From positions 1 through 30,234 of the forward strand of contig DBWC01000132.1 of NCBI GenBank assembly GCA_002308615.1: a stretch of 30,234 nt of DNA. The letters are read 5' to 3'. Origin of the DNA: Clostridiales bacterium UBA1248 (GTDB lineage Bacteria; Bacillota; Clostridia; Oscillospirales; CAG-272). The position numbers and the translations under genes are program-made. This document shows, piece after piece, positions 1 through 8,580 of the stretch (position 1 is the stretch's first letter; each line of letters begins with the position of its first letter). The notes under the pieces are model-generated. The model saw only the letters and a program-made list of their open reading frames with translations. It ran no database searches and was not told the DNA's origin.

Positions 1-1484
1 GAATCGTCGAAGATCATGATCGGGGGCTTTGAGACTAGCATTTGCGCAATTGCGGTCCGCTGCTTCTGACCGCCGGAGAGGGTGACTCCGCGCTCGCCGA
101 CGAACGTGTCGTAGCCGTCGGGCAGAGTCATTATGAATTCGTCTATATCGGCGCGTTTTGCCGCTTCCACGACCTCCTCACGCGTCGCGTCCGGTCTTCC
201 GTAAAGGATATTTTCATAGACCGTGCCGGTGAACAGGAATACGTCCTGCGACACGATGCCGATGCTGCCGCGCAAGGAGCTTCTGCTCAAGTCTCTTATA
301 TCCTTGCCGTCAACTCTTATGCTTCCCTCTTTTATCTCGTAAAAGCGCGGTATAAGGTTGCAGACCGTCGTTTTGCCGCCGCCGGACGGACCGACGAACG
401 CCACGGTCTTTCCCGCGGGGATATCTATATTTATATTTTTCAGTACGTTTTTGCCGTTGCCGTAGTCAAAGCTGACGTTGTCAAACTCAACTCTGCCGGA
501 AACGTCCGTCAATTCTTCCGCGCCCTCTTTATCCTCCTCCGGCTTCGTATCGAGTATTTCAGTGAAACGCTCAAAGCCGGTCATACCGGACTGGAGCTGT
601 TCTATAAAGCCGATAAGGCGCTTTATAGGCGATATAAATACGTTTGCAAACATCATAAACAGCGCGAAATCGCCGGGAGTTATGTATCCTTTTATGGCGC
701 AAAAACCGCTTGAAACGAGCGCTATGACGCCCAACAGATCGATTATGTAATCGCTTCCGGACGAGAATTCCGCCATAGCTTTATACGCGTATTTTCTCGC
801 GTCCACGAATTTGTCGTTATTCTCCTTGAAATGCTGCAGCTCGTAATCGGCGTTGTTGAACGCTTTTGAAACTCTTATGCCGGATATGCTGTTTTCAAGC
901 GAGGCGTTTACCTCTCCCACCTGCTCGCGCATTTTGGTGAAGCTTTTGCCGAGCTTTACGCGTTTGAACATGGCGAAAACTATAAGCGGCGGCATTGATA
1001 AGAATATCACAAGCGTCAGCCATATATTGACGTTTGCCATAAGTATAAACGAGCCGATAAGAAGGATCGCGGCGAGAAACAGATTTTCCGGTCCGTGATG
1101 CGCCAACTCCGAAACGTCCATCAAGTCGTTTATTATACGCGACATTATCGTACCGGTCTTATGATCGTCAAAATACGAGAACGGAAGCTTCTGCATATGC
1201 GCAAAAACTTCGTTTCTCATCTGATACTGCATCTTGACGCCGACCATGTGGCCGTAATACTGCACGCAGTACGCGCCGACCATTTTGACGGTATAAACGA
1301 GCACGAGCACGCCGAGCCAGATAAATATCATCCTTATGTTTTTGTCCGGTATGTAATCGTCTATAATGCTCCTTGATACGACCGGCAGAAGCAGATCGCA
1401 GAGCGCGACTACAAGAGAGCAGAACATATCGAAAATGAACTGCTTCATATTCGGCTTGTAATAGCTGCAGAAACGTTTAATCAT
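1..1484 (-). CDS. ABC transporter, permease-ATPase half-exporter (partial)
   Basis: Half-size ABC exporter in which a type I transmembrane domain is fused to an ATPase. Such proteins dimerise and use ATP hydrolysis to export lipids, peptides or drugs; the substrate cannot be told from sequence. The frame opens at an ATG (1482-1484) reading MIKRFCSYYK and stays open for 494 codons to the left edge. Membrane segments cover roughly residues 15-300. The nucleotide-binding domain follows, with Walker A GPSGGGKT (about 366-373), a Q-loop glutamine near 414, signature LSGGQ (about 470-474) and the start of Walker B (IMIFDDS) where the window ends. The D-loop and H-loop are therefore outside the window. 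The gene lies after the terminator that follows ftsZ and has only a weak GGTGA ribosome-binding site, so it is probably a separate unit from the division operon. The family assignment is certain; the symbol is left empty because MsbA-, BmrA- and LmrA-like proteins cannot be separated here. Confidence 0.93.
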   Translation of the reverse strand, partial: MIKRFCSYYKPNMKQFIFDMFCSLVVALCDLLLPVVSRSIIDDYIPDKNIRMIFIWLGVLVLVYTVKMVGAYCVQYYGHMVGVKMQYQMRNEVFAHMQKLPFSYFDDHKTGTIMSRIINDLMDVSELAHHGPENLFLAAILLIGSFILMANVNIWLTLVIFLSMPPLIVFAMFKRVKLGKSFTKMREQVGEVNASLENSISGIRVSKAFNNADYELQHFKENNDKFVDARKYAYKAMAEFSSGSDYIIDLLGVIALVSSGFCAIKGYITPGDFALFMMFANVFISPIKRLIGFIEQLQSGMTGFERFTEILDTKPEEDKEGAEELTDVSGRVEFDNVSFDYGNGKNVLKNINIDIPAGKTVAFVGPSGGGKTTVCNLIPRFYEIKEGSIRVDGKDIRDLSRSSLRGSIGIVSQDVFLFTGTVYENILYGRPDATREEVVEAAKRADIDEFIMTLPDGYDTFVGERGVTLSGGQKQRTAIAQMLVSKPPIMIFDD

Positions 1485-1536
1485 ATTTTCACCGTGCGTT
1501 AGCGACACCTTATTTATTCTTTCTTCTTTATTCTTT

Positions 1537-1566
1537 AAAAAGTATCGGCGGGAGCAAGCCCCCGCC
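1537..1566 (-). terminator. Intrinsic terminator after ftsZ (also a palindromic-repeat member)
   Basis: Read on the minus strand, a GC-rich inverted repeat at 1547-1566 has arms GGCGGGGGC and GCTCCCGCC (one G-U pair, TT at the tip). It is followed a few bases later by a run of five T at 1537-1541. It lies 18 bases after the ftsZ stop and before the ABC transporter, as expected for the end of the division operon. The flanking GTAGGG resembles the palindromic repeats near trmD, so the hairpin may be a repeat that was recruited as a terminator. Confidence 0.65.
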
Positions 1567-1584
1567 CTACTGATTTTTATTATT

Positions 1585-2766
1585 TTATACGTTGCCCTGT
1601 CTGTCGGCGAGTATTTTCATTATCTGATCAAACTCGTCTTCGGATAAACCGTTGTCCTCTTCCTTGGGTTCCGGTTTTGTTTCCTTGACCGGTTCAACAA
1701 CGGGCGTTACGACCGTCTGCGGCTGCGATATGACCGGTTTGACTACCGGCTGTTCCGGCTTTTTAACAGCGGGCTGCTGTGTCTTTGAAGCCGGACCTTT
1801 GATCGAGCCTTCAAAACCCGTGGCGATAACGATTATCTTCATCTCGTCCTCAAGGTCGTTATCGAAGTTCGCACCCCAGATGACGTTTGCGTCCGCGTGC
1901 GTCTCGTTTGAGATGAGCGTGGAAGCCGTGACGACGTCGTCAAGTCCGATATCGGGCGACGCGGTGACGTTGATGATTATGCCGCGGGCGCCTGTGATCG
2001 AGGTTTCAAGCAGCGGGCTTGAAATAGCCGCTCTCGCCGCCATTTCCGCCTTGTCCTTGCCTTTTGCCGCGCCTACGCCCATGTGAGCGAAGCCCGCGTC
2101 CTTCATGATGGCGCTGATATCGGCAAAGTCGAGGTTGATTATACCGGTGCCGTTTACGAGCTCCACGATGCTTGAAACACCGCGGCGGAGAACGTCGTCA
2201 GCTATTTCAAACGCGTTGGCAAGCGTTATTCTTGTATCGGATACCTGTTTCAATCTCTCGTTCGGTATTATGATAAGGGAGTCGACTGACTGCGCGAGCT
2301 TTTCTATACCCGCCTCAGCCTGATCCATTCTTCTCCTGCCCTCAAACGCGAAAGGCTTGGAGACGATACCTACGGTAAGTATTCCCATGTCCTTTGCGAT
2401 TTTGGCTATGATCGGAGCAGCGCCCGTTCCGGTGCCGCCGCCCATGCCGGCTGTGACGAATATCATATCCGCGCCGTCTATAACGGAAGTAAGCTCTTCT
2501 ATGCTCTCCTCCGCGGCTCTTGCGCCGATGTCGGGATTTGCTCCGGCGCCGTGGCCTTTAGTAAGCTTTTCGCCTATCGGTATCTTTGTCTGGGCTGCTG
2601 AATTGAGCAGGACGACTTTATCGGTATTGACGGCGATAAATTCAACTCCTACTATGTTTGACGCTATCATTCTGTTGACGGCGTTGTTTCCCGCGCCGCC
2701 TACGCCGATAACTTTGATTTTGACAAGATCGTCAAGTGTGGGTTCCATTTCGACTTCGTATGGCAT
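1585..2766 (-). CDS. ftsZ: Cell division protein FtsZ
   Basis: Tubulin-like GTPase that polymerises into the Z-ring at midcell and recruits the divisome. The protein has 393 residues from the chosen start MPYEVEMEP. Visible motifs are GVGGAGNN near residues 21-28, the GGGTGTG tubulin signature at 109-115, and the T7-loop region NLDFADI that completes the GTPase site of the neighbouring subunit. After the globular domain comes a Pro/Val/Lys/Glu-rich linker and the tail EDEFDQIMKILADRQGNV, which differs from the usual proline-containing FLRxR-type C-terminal peptide. The ATG at 2764-2766 was chosen because GGAGG (2774-2778) sits 7 bases upstream. A longer in-frame start at 2847 would lie inside the -35 element of the gene's own promoter. 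It is the last gene of the dcw cluster, 133 bases after divIB, and no ftsA is present next to it. Confidence 0.98.
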   Translation of the reverse strand: MPYEVEMEPTLDDLVKIKVIGVGGAGNNAVNRMIASNIVGVEFIAVNTDKVVLLNSAAQTKIPIGEKLTKGHGAGANPDIGARAAEESIEELTSVIDGADMIFVTAGMGGGTGTGAAPIIAKIAKDMGILTVGIVSKPFAFEGRRRMDQAEAGIEKLAQSVDSLIIIPNERLKQVSDTRITLANAFEIADDVLRRGVSSIVELVNGTGIINLDFADISAIMKDAGFAHMGVGAAKGKDKAEMAARAAISSPLLETSITGARGIIINVTASPDIGLDDVVTASTLISNETHADANVIWGANFDNDLEDEMKIIVIATGFEGSIKGPASKTQQPAVKKPEQPVVKPVISQPQTVVTPVVEPVKETKPEPKEEDNGLSEDEFDQIMKILADRQGNV

Positions 2767-2773
2767 TTTATTT

Positions 2774-2778
2774 CCTCC
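2774..2778 (-). promoter_or_regulatory. Ribosome-binding site that fixes the ftsZ start
   Basis: GGAGG on the minus strand lies 7 bases before the ATG at 2766. This supports the 393-residue FtsZ over the 420-residue reading that begins at 2847. Confidence 0.85.
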
Positions 2779-2786
2779 TATTACGT

Positions 2787-2822
2787 TTATATATGTCTTT
2801 ACTGATAATCCAACATATATAA
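2787..2822. repeat. 10-base perfect inverted repeat over the ftsZ transcription start
   Basis: TTATATATGT at 2787-2796 is the exact reverse complement of ACATATATAA at 2813-2822, with a 16-base spacer. The right arm overlaps the -10 hexamer, and the dyad spans the predicted transcription start and early leader. It could be an operator or a leader hairpin. Because the arms are AT-only apart from one base, chance cannot be excluded. Confidence 0.5.
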
Positions 2823-2847
2823 TAGTATGTTTTTTTTTATTTTGCAA
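2819..2847 (-). promoter_or_regulatory. Sigma-A-type promoter of ftsZ
   Basis: On the minus strand TTGCAA (2842-2847) and TATTAT (2819-2824) are separated by exactly 17 bases. This lies in the only large gap of the 3' half of the dcw operon. The predicted start near 2812 gives a leader of about 45 bases. It implies that ftsZ can be expressed independently of the upstream operon promoter. Confidence 0.7.
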
Positions 2848-2899
2848 TAGCTTTTTTGCAAATTTTCATAAATTTTACGATTTTTTTCGAAAATTGACT

Positions 2900-3775
2900 T
2901 TAATTTATGTCATCGGTTTTCAGAAAAGAGAATTTTTCGGTATTTGTCGCGTCAATTATACCCTTATCGTCCGCGGATAACGTCGAAATCACGCTCTGCG
3001 CGAGATTTAATTTTGTTTTGGTCTTCTCCGCCGCGCCGATATCGATTATAAATCTGTCGTCGTATTTGAGTTTGACGTCAAATTTTTCACTCATGTCGAT
3101 ACGCGTTATGTGGCTTGAGGTATCGCTTTCCCTGACGTCCGTCAGCAGATTGCATAAATAATTGTAATGCGTTTCCGTTCTGAACTTTATTATCTCGCCC
3201 AACACGGCGCTTGCGATATCGCAGGTTATGAGCTCCGTGCAGCTTTCCGGGACTTTATCCGATATGTCGATTATTTTAAGTCCGGACGTGACCGTATAAT
3301 ACTCTCCGCCCATTTTTATATAATATTCTCCGACGCCGTCCGTCACGTTTATTATTAGCTTGTCCGGGAGCTGTTTTTTTATTTCGATCTTTTCAAGCGA
3401 CGGGTAAGCCTTTCTCAGGCGGCTCTCAAGCGCCGCCGTGCCGGTGAACACCAGGTTTGAGTTTTTTGACAGTTTAAGCGCGCCGTAAAGCTCTTCTTCG
3501 GAATACCGCTCCGAGCCGGTTATGCTCACGCTGTTCACGCGGAAGAATATTAAAACGAACACAGCCGCCAGAATGAGCGCCGCGGCAAGTATGATGCAGA
3601 CCGCCGCCGTGCGTCTTATAGCCGTTTTTCTCGCGCGGCTCTCGCGGAAGCTCTCAAGCACGCGCCTTGATTCCGTATCCGAGGAAACGGTCGGGCCGTT
3701 CTTCTCCTCTCCCGTATCGCGCCTGATTATCTTTCCGTCTTTGAATTCAAAATCGGAGCCTTTGCCGCCGTTCAT
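2900..3775 (-). CDS. ftsQ: Cell division protein DivIB/FtsQ
   Basis: Bitopic divisome protein that forms a complex with FtsL and DivIC and helps control septal peptidoglycan synthesis. It has 291 residues: a charged cytoplasmic N-terminus of about 50 residues, one transmembrane helix (about 55-77, rich in Ala/Ile/Leu/Val), then a POTRA-like domain beginning VNSVSITGSERYSEEELYGA, and an extracellular beta domain. POTRA features include the conserved order of strand, helix (LESRLRKAYPSLEKIEIKK) and PDKLIINVTD strand. The start ATG overlaps the murG stop by 4 bases (ATGA), and a GGAGG site lies 8 bases upstream inside murG, so translation is probably coupled. In Firmicutes the usual name is DivIB. 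The assignment rests on topology, POTRA pattern and position between murG and ftsZ, since primary sequence is poorly conserved in this family. Confidence 0.9.
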   Translation of the reverse strand: MNGGKGSDFEFKDGKIIRRDTGEEKNGPTVSSDTESRRVLESFRESRARKTAIRRTAAVCIILAAALILAAVFVLIFFRVNSVSITGSERYSEEELYGALKLSKNSNLVFTGTAALESRLRKAYPSLEKIEIKKQLPDKLIINVTDGVGEYYIKMGGEYYTVTSGLKIIDISDKVPESCTELITCDIASAVLGEIIKFRTETHYNYLCNLLTDVRESDTSSHITRIDMSEKFDVKLKYDDRFIIDIGAAEKTKTKLNLAQSVISTLSADDKGIIDATNTEKFSFLKTDDIN

Positions 3776-4884
3776 TTTTTCGCCTCCGCTATACGCTTCA
3801 GCTCTCTGTAAATACGCTCGTTCGCGTCCGGTACGGCAAAGGAGCTTACGTTCTTTTCAAGCTTTTCTCTGTATAATTTATCGGAAAGCAGCTTATCAGC
3901 CGCCTCATACATGGCGTCGGCACTGAAGTCCGCGTCGCGTATGAGTACCGCGGCTTCTTTATCGGATAACACCTTTGCGTTTTTATACTGCTGATCGTCC
4001 GTGACGTTCGGCGAGGGCACGAAGACCGCCGCGCGTCCCGCCTCGGCTATCTCCGACGTCGTCATAGCACCGGAACGGCAGATTATCACGTCCGCCGCCG
4101 CCTGACGGACCGGCATATCGTAGATATAATCAAGAAGCTCCACGTTTTCGGCGTCTATAGAGTCGCCGTACATTTCTTTAACTTCCTCATAATTTGCGGC
4201 GCCGGCGGCGTGTGTCATAAGTATATCTTTTCTTTTCGGCAGGTATTTTTTCGCAAAATCCGCCGCGGCGTGATTTATCGTATCCGCGCCGAGCGATCCG
4301 CCGTAGACGAGGACGCTGAATCTCTGCTTTATGCCGAGCTTTTGCCTCGCCTCTTCTCTTGTATAATTCTCATCCGCGCGTTTGCCGGGGTTGCCGACTT
4401 TTATAATCTTGTTTCTGAATTTCGGCTTGATATGCTCCGCCGCCGCGTCGAAATTGGTGAATATCACGTCGACGTACGGCGAAAGCATACGCACGGCAAG
4501 TCCGGGGACGGCGTTAGATTCGTGTACCGCCGTCGGTATTTTAAGCGCGGCCGCAGCGCGGCAAAGCGGGTAACAGACGTAGCCGCCGGTACCCACGACA
4601 AGATCCGGTTTGTATTTTTTAAGCAGTTTTTTTGCGCGGTGCACGCTTGTAAGCGTCAGATATGCCGTTTTTATGTTTGACAGCGACAGGCTTCTTTTCA
4701 AACCCTGTATCTCTATATGCTCAAGCGGATATCCCGCTCTCGGAACAAGGCGGTTCTCCATGCCCTTGTACGTTCCGACAAACGTGATCTTACTGTCTTT
4801 ATCGTATTTTTTTATCGTGTCGGCTATGGCTATAGCGGGATTTATATGACCGCCCGTGCCGCCGCCCGTCATCATTACTTTCAT
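3772..4884 (-). CDS. murG: MurG, lipid II synthase (N-acetylglucosaminyltransferase)
   Basis: GT28 glycosyltransferase that adds GlcNAc from UDP-GlcNAc to lipid I, making lipid II on the inner face of the membrane. It has 370 residues, close to the family norm. The N-terminal glycine loop GGGTGGHINPAIAIAD (residues 7-22) binds the lipid-I side. GGSLGA in the middle and CRSGAMTTSEIAEAGRAAVF with PSPNVTDDQQYKNA in the C-terminal half form the UDP-GlcNAc site. The gene starts 9 bases after the ftsW stop, with a modest AGGT site. It lies between ftsW and divIB, the standard dcw position, although murD normally lies just upstream of this block and is missing. Confidence 0.98.
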   Translation of the reverse strand: MKVMMTGGGTGGHINPAIAIADTIKKYDKDSKITFVGTYKGMENRLVPRAGYPLEHIEIQGLKRSLSLSNIKTAYLTLTSVHRAKKLLKKYKPDLVVGTGGYVCYPLCRAAAALKIPTAVHESNAVPGLAVRMLSPYVDVIFTNFDAAAEHIKPKFRNKIIKVGNPGKRADENYTREEARQKLGIKQRFSVLVYGGSLGADTINHAAADFAKKYLPKRKDILMTHAAGAANYEEVKEMYGDSIDAENVELLDYIYDMPVRQAAADVIICRSGAMTTSEIAEAGRAAVFVPSPNVTDDQQYKNAKVLSDKEAAVLIRDADFSADAMYEAADKLLSDKLYREKLEKNVSSFAVPDANERIYRELKRIAEAKK

Positions 4885-4893
4885 TTTGTTTAC

Positions 4894-6162
4894 CTATATC
4901 TTTTTCTCGGCTGAAAATCTCGATATGCACAGCAGTATGCCGCACTCGACCATAAGTATTATCAGAGCCGTGCCGCCGTAGCTTATGAACGGCATAGCTA
5001 TACCCGTGGGCGGGAAAAGACCCGTGACGACGAAAATGTTGAGCAGCGCCTGCACGCCTATCTTACACGTTATGCCCGCCGCCAAAAGCCTTGAAAAGCA
5101 GTCCGGCGCACGCATGGCGATAAGTATGCCGCGCCATACGAAAAGCCCGAATACGAGCATAAGACCTATGGCGCCGATGAATCCGAATTCCTCGCAGACT
5201 ATTGCGAAAATAAAGTCGTTCTGCGGCTCCGGCAGATAAAGATGCTTTAACGTTGAGTTTGTAAAGCCTACGCCGAAAAGTCCGCCCGATCCGATGGCGT
5301 TGAAGCTCTGTATGACCTGCCAGCCGTCGCCCAGGGGGTCGCTGTACGGGTCGAGCCACACGGCAAGCCTGTCGCTCGTGTAATCAGTAAATATCGCTAT
5401 GAACGCCGCGCCCGCGCCGCCGGCTCCTATGATGCCGAGAAGCCACGGCAAAGATATCCTGCCCCACAGCATGACTATCCAGCCTATAAGAAACAGTATT
5501 ATGGTACCGGACAGATGCCTTTCAAGCAGCGTTACGACGCACACCATACCGACTATGCAAAGCGGTATGAAGACTTCTCTTAAAAATACAGGCAGACGCT
5601 CTTTGAATTTGCGTTTGAAAATGCTTTTGTTCTTTAACGCTATCGTCCGCTCGTCAAGATCGCGGTAGGCGTCCACGTAGCGGGAGATATACCACGCAAG
5701 CATCATTACGAGCGCGAGCTTCATAATATCCGTGGGCTGGAATCTGAAAAGTCCCAGGTCTATCCAGCGCTTTGCGCCGTTTACGCTTTTTCCTATGATC
5801 GGAACGGAGGCGAGCAGCAAAAACGATACGGCGAAAAATACCGGCGCGCCCCATTTCATATATATCTTGTAATCGACAGACGCGAAAGCAAACATCGCCG
5901 CCGCGCCTATAGCCGTGAATATAAGTTGTCTTTGTACGTAGTAGTAGCTGTTTCCGTAATCGTTTTCAGCCCAGGGGTAGCTCGCGGAGTAGACCATGGC
6001 GAGACCGAAGCCGACGAGAATAAGGATGATTATAAGAAGCGGTATATCCGGCATCCCTCTCACCCTGAATATATTCTTTTCGCGTACCTGTTTTTTTACT
6101 TCCGGTACCTGAGCTTCATTTTCACCGGGTACGGTCCGTACCTCTGTTTCCGGCTTTGACAT
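4894..6162 (-). CDS. ftsW: FtsW, SEDS-family septal peptidoglycan polymerase
   Basis: Polytopic membrane glycosyltransferase that polymerises lipid II at the septum together with its partner transpeptidase (the spoVD/pbpB product in this operon). It has 422 residues with about ten transmembrane helices and a roughly 45-residue hydrophilic N-terminus. Family hallmarks are RWIDLGLFRFQPTDIMKLA, the HLSGT loop, GLFGVGFTNS, and PEPQNDFIFAIVCEEFGFIG, which contains the essential aspartate of SEDS proteins. The C-terminal signature TGLFPPTGIAMPFISYGG is also present. It begins 1 base after the mraY stop. SpoVE and RodA are close homologues. Position inside the dcw cluster favours FtsW or SpoVE over RodA. 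Confidence 0.95.
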   Translation of the reverse strand: MSKPETEVRTVPGENEAQVPEVKKQVREKNIFRVRGMPDIPLLIIILILVGFGLAMVYSASYPWAENDYGNSYYYVQRQLIFTAIGAAAMFAFASVDYKIYMKWGAPVFFAVSFLLLASVPIIGKSVNGAKRWIDLGLFRFQPTDIMKLALVMMLAWYISRYVDAYRDLDERTIALKNKSIFKRKFKERLPVFLREVFIPLCIVGMVCVVTLLERHLSGTIILFLIGWIVMLWGRISLPWLLGIIGAGGAGAAFIAIFTDYTSDRLAVWLDPYSDPLGDGWQVIQSFNAIGSGGLFGVGFTNSTLKHLYLPEPQNDFIFAIVCEEFGFIGAIGLMLVFGLFVWRGILIAMRAPDCFSRLLAAGITCKIGVQALLNIFVVTGLFPPTGIAMPFISYGGTALIILMVECGILLCISRFSAEKKI

Positions 6163-6163
6163 T

Positions 6164-7171
6164 TTACATTATTCCTCTTAACGCAAAGTAGGATACTATA
6201 CACATGACCGCCGTTATGATCGAGAACACCGTGACGATCTTAATCTCCGACCAGCCGCACATCTCAAAATGATGGTGGATGGGCGCCATTTTGAAAATAC
6301 GTTTTTTCGTTAACTTGAAGGACGCCACCTGAAGTATGACGGACGCCGTTTCAACAATGTATATAAGTCCGAACAGGATCACCGCAAGCGGCGAATCGAG
6401 CATGAACGCTCCGCCGACGACAAGACCGCCCAAAAACAGCGAGCCCGTGTCTCCCATAAATATCTTTGCCGGATAGAAATTGTATACGAGGAATCCTCCG
6501 CACATACCCGCCGTGACGCCGCCTAAAAGCGCCGTGTCGTTTCCGCCGAGGTTCATTGAGAACGCCATGACGGAAAAGAACACGCCTACGAGCAGAGTGT
6601 TTGACGCGGCGAGACCGTCTATGCCGTCCGTAAGGTTGACGGCGTTGACGACGCCTGTAAGAAGCAGTACGGCTATTATATAGTAGAAAAATCCGAGTTC
6701 AACGTAGATCGAGGTAAACGGAATATGCAGCTGCGTGCTCATGTTGCCCGTAAGACGCATCCCGACGATGAAAAGCACGGCGCACGCGAACTGGAACGCG
6801 TATTTCTGCCACGCTTTGAGCCCCTCGTTCTGCTTTTTGAGAAGCTTTACCCGGTCGTCTATCATACCCGTAAGGCCGTTTAACAAAGCGTATCCGAAAA
6901 CGATTGCGACGCGGGAGCTGACGGAACGGAACCCGTCGTTTATAAAGTCTATAACGACCGATATAAGAACGATAAGACACAAAGACAGTATCATCGCAAT
7001 ACCGCCCATGGTCGGCGTTCCCTCTTTGCCCTTATGCCATCTCGGACCTATGTCGAGTATCTTCTGCCCCAATTTAAGACTTTTGAGCTTGGGTATAAGC
7101 AGTCTCGTTATAAGCATACAGGACAGAAACGATATGGCAAACGAAGCCGCAAGTATTATCGCTTTCTGCAT
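6164..7171 (-). CDS. mraY: MraY, phospho-MurNAc-pentapeptide transferase
   Basis: Integral membrane enzyme that transfers phospho-MurNAc-pentapeptide from the UDP precursor to undecaprenyl phosphate, making lipid I. It has 335 residues and about ten transmembrane helices. Diagnostic motifs are the Asp-Asp pair in MIDDRVKLLKKQNEGLKAWQK, NAVNLTDGIDGLA, FMGDTGSLFLGG, and the MraY-specific APIHHHFEMCGWSE, which separates it from WecA/TagO-type relatives. The start ATG shares one base with the murF stop (TAATG), and a GAGGAG ribosome-binding site lies inside the end of murF, so translation is likely coupled. In the classical order murD follows mraY; here ftsW follows directly. Confidence 0.98.
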   Translation of the reverse strand: MQKAIILAASFAISFLSCMLITRLLIPKLKSLKLGQKILDIGPRWHKGKEGTPTMGGIAMILSLCLIVLISVVIDFINDGFRSVSSRVAIVFGYALLNGLTGMIDDRVKLLKKQNEGLKAWQKYAFQFACAVLFIVGMRLTGNMSTQLHIPFTSIYVELGFFYYIIAVLLLTGVVNAVNLTDGIDGLAASNTLLVGVFFSVMAFSMNLGGNDTALLGGVTAGMCGGFLVYNFYPAKIFMGDTGSLFLGGLVVGGAFMLDSPLAVILFGLIYIVETASVILQVASFKLTKKRIFKMAPIHHHFEMCGWSEIKIVTVFSIITAVMCIVSYFALRGIM

Positions 7172-8580
7172 TATTTATTACTCTCCTCAATAAGCTTTTC
7201 AAACGCTTCCACGGCGCGCTCAAGTCCAACGGCGCGGCTCGCTTTAAACAGTATCACGTCGTTTGGTCTGCATTTTTCAAGTATCTTTGCGGCGACGTCT
7301 TCAAACGGAGTGCCGTCGTCAAAGCAAACCATGTTTTCGTCCTTCATACCCTCTATCATCGCGCCGACGGCGTATTCCTTCGCCGCCTCGCCGTAGGTAT
7401 AAAGGTAATTCAACCCCATATCGAACGCCGTCATGCCGACGTCGCGGTGCATAGCCGCGGAGCTTTCCCCGAGCTCGAGCATCTCGCCGAGCAGCGCGTG
7501 CGTCCTGCCGCTGCATTCGCGCACGAGCGTCATCAAAGCGGAAAGCGACGCTTTCATCGATTCCGGCGCGGCGTTATAGCAGTCGCAGACTATCGTATAA
7601 TCGCCTTTTTTATATACCTTCTGTCTCATTCCGGTATTTTCAAACGCGGCTATGCCTTCCTTTATAAGCGCGTCGCTCATTCCGGACACGCTGCCGCAGA
7701 TATAAGCCGCGGCGGCGTTATAGACGTTATGCATACCGACCGTCGGCGCCGTTATGCCGTAAACGGTCGATCCGTCGGGACGCTTAAGATCAAAGCTGAG
7801 GCAGCCTCCGCGGAATTCCGGATGAGTTATCCTGTAATCCGCGTCTTCGTTTATATACGCGTAGTAAAGCACGTTATAGTTTTCCTTAAGCTCGCCGCGC
7901 TTCTGCCAAAGCAGTCTGTCGTCACCGTTTAAAACGAGCGTGGAGCCCGGCTTCATGCCGGAGGTTATCTCTAATTTTGCTTTTAGTATGTTTTCCTGAC
8001 TGCCTAAGATCTGCATATGAGAGGTGCCGATGTTCGTTATGACGGCAACGTCCGGTTTTGCTATTTCCGACATGACTTCGATCTCGTGAAAACCGCTCAT
8101 ACCCATTTCAAGCACGAGCGCCTCACAGCCCTCTTTGACCTCGAGCACGGTCAGAGGAAGACCTATTATGCTGTTGTAATTTCCGGCTGTCTTCTGCGTT
8201 ACAAAGCCTTTATTTATGACCGAATAAATAAATTCCTTTGTCGTAGTCTTGCCCACGGAACCGGTGACGGCGTAAACTCTGGGTCTTCTTGTATCAAGGA
8301 ACCTCTTTGCCATGGTCTGAAGCGCTTTTAACGCGTCGTCAGTCACTATCGCCGTTCCGCGCTCCGGTTCACGCTCCGCTAAAACGCAGCATGCGCCGTT
8401 ATCTATCGCGGATTCAAGATATTTGTTGCCGTCCGTGTTTTCGCCCTTGAGCGCAACGAACATACAGCCCGGCGTCGCTTTTCTTGAATCCGTTACGAAT
8501 GATCTTATTTCAGCCGAAGGATCCCCGATCAGTCTTCCGTCACAAAGTATCGCCGCTTCTTTTGATGTCATTATAGCCAT
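7171..8580 (-). CDS. murF: MurF, UDP-MurNAc-tripeptide D-Ala-D-Ala ligase
   Basis: ATP-dependent cytoplasmic ligase that adds D-Ala-D-Ala to the UDP-MurNAc-tripeptide, completing the pentapeptide. It has 469 residues from the chosen start MAIMTSKEAA. The three Mur-ligase domains are visible: an N-terminal substrate domain (TDSRKATPGCMFVALKGENTDG), the central ATPase with P-loop GSVGKTTTKE followed by GNYNSIIGLPLT and NIGTSHMQILGS, and a C-terminal Rossmann domain starting near DCYNAAPESMKASL. The ATG at 8580 was preferred over one 6 bases upstream at 8586 because GGAGG (8589-8593) is 8 bases from the former and only 2 from the latter. The gene overlaps the 3' end of murE by 41 bases. Confidence 0.97.
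   Translation of the reverse strand: MAIMTSKEAAILCDGRLIGDPSAEIRSFVTDSRKATPGCMFVALKGENTDGNKYLESAIDNGACCVLAEREPERGTAIVTDDALKALQTMAKRFLDTRRPRVYAVTGSVGKTTTKEFIYSVINKGFVTQKTAGNYNSIIGLPLTVLEVKEGCEALVLEMGMSGFHEIEVMSEIAKPDVAVITNIGTSHMQILGSQENILKAKLEITSGMKPGSTLVLNGDDRLLWQKRGELKENYNVLYYAYINEDADYRITHPEFRGGCLSFDLKRPDGSTVYGITAPTVGMHNVYNAAAAYICGSVSGMSDALIKEGIAAFENTGMRQKVYKKGDYTIVCDCYNAAPESMKASLSALMTLVRECSGRTHALLGEMLELGESSAAMHRDVGMTAFDMGLNYLYTYGEAAKEYAVGAMIEGMKDENMVCFDDGTPFEDVAAKILEKCRPNDVILFKASRAVGLERAVEAFEKLIEESNK

Noticed and set aside
2764..2847. Longer FtsZ start giving 27 extra N-terminal residues.
   Set aside because: The upstream ATG lies in the -35 element of the ftsZ promoter, has no ribosome-binding site, and the extra residues do not resemble FtsZ.
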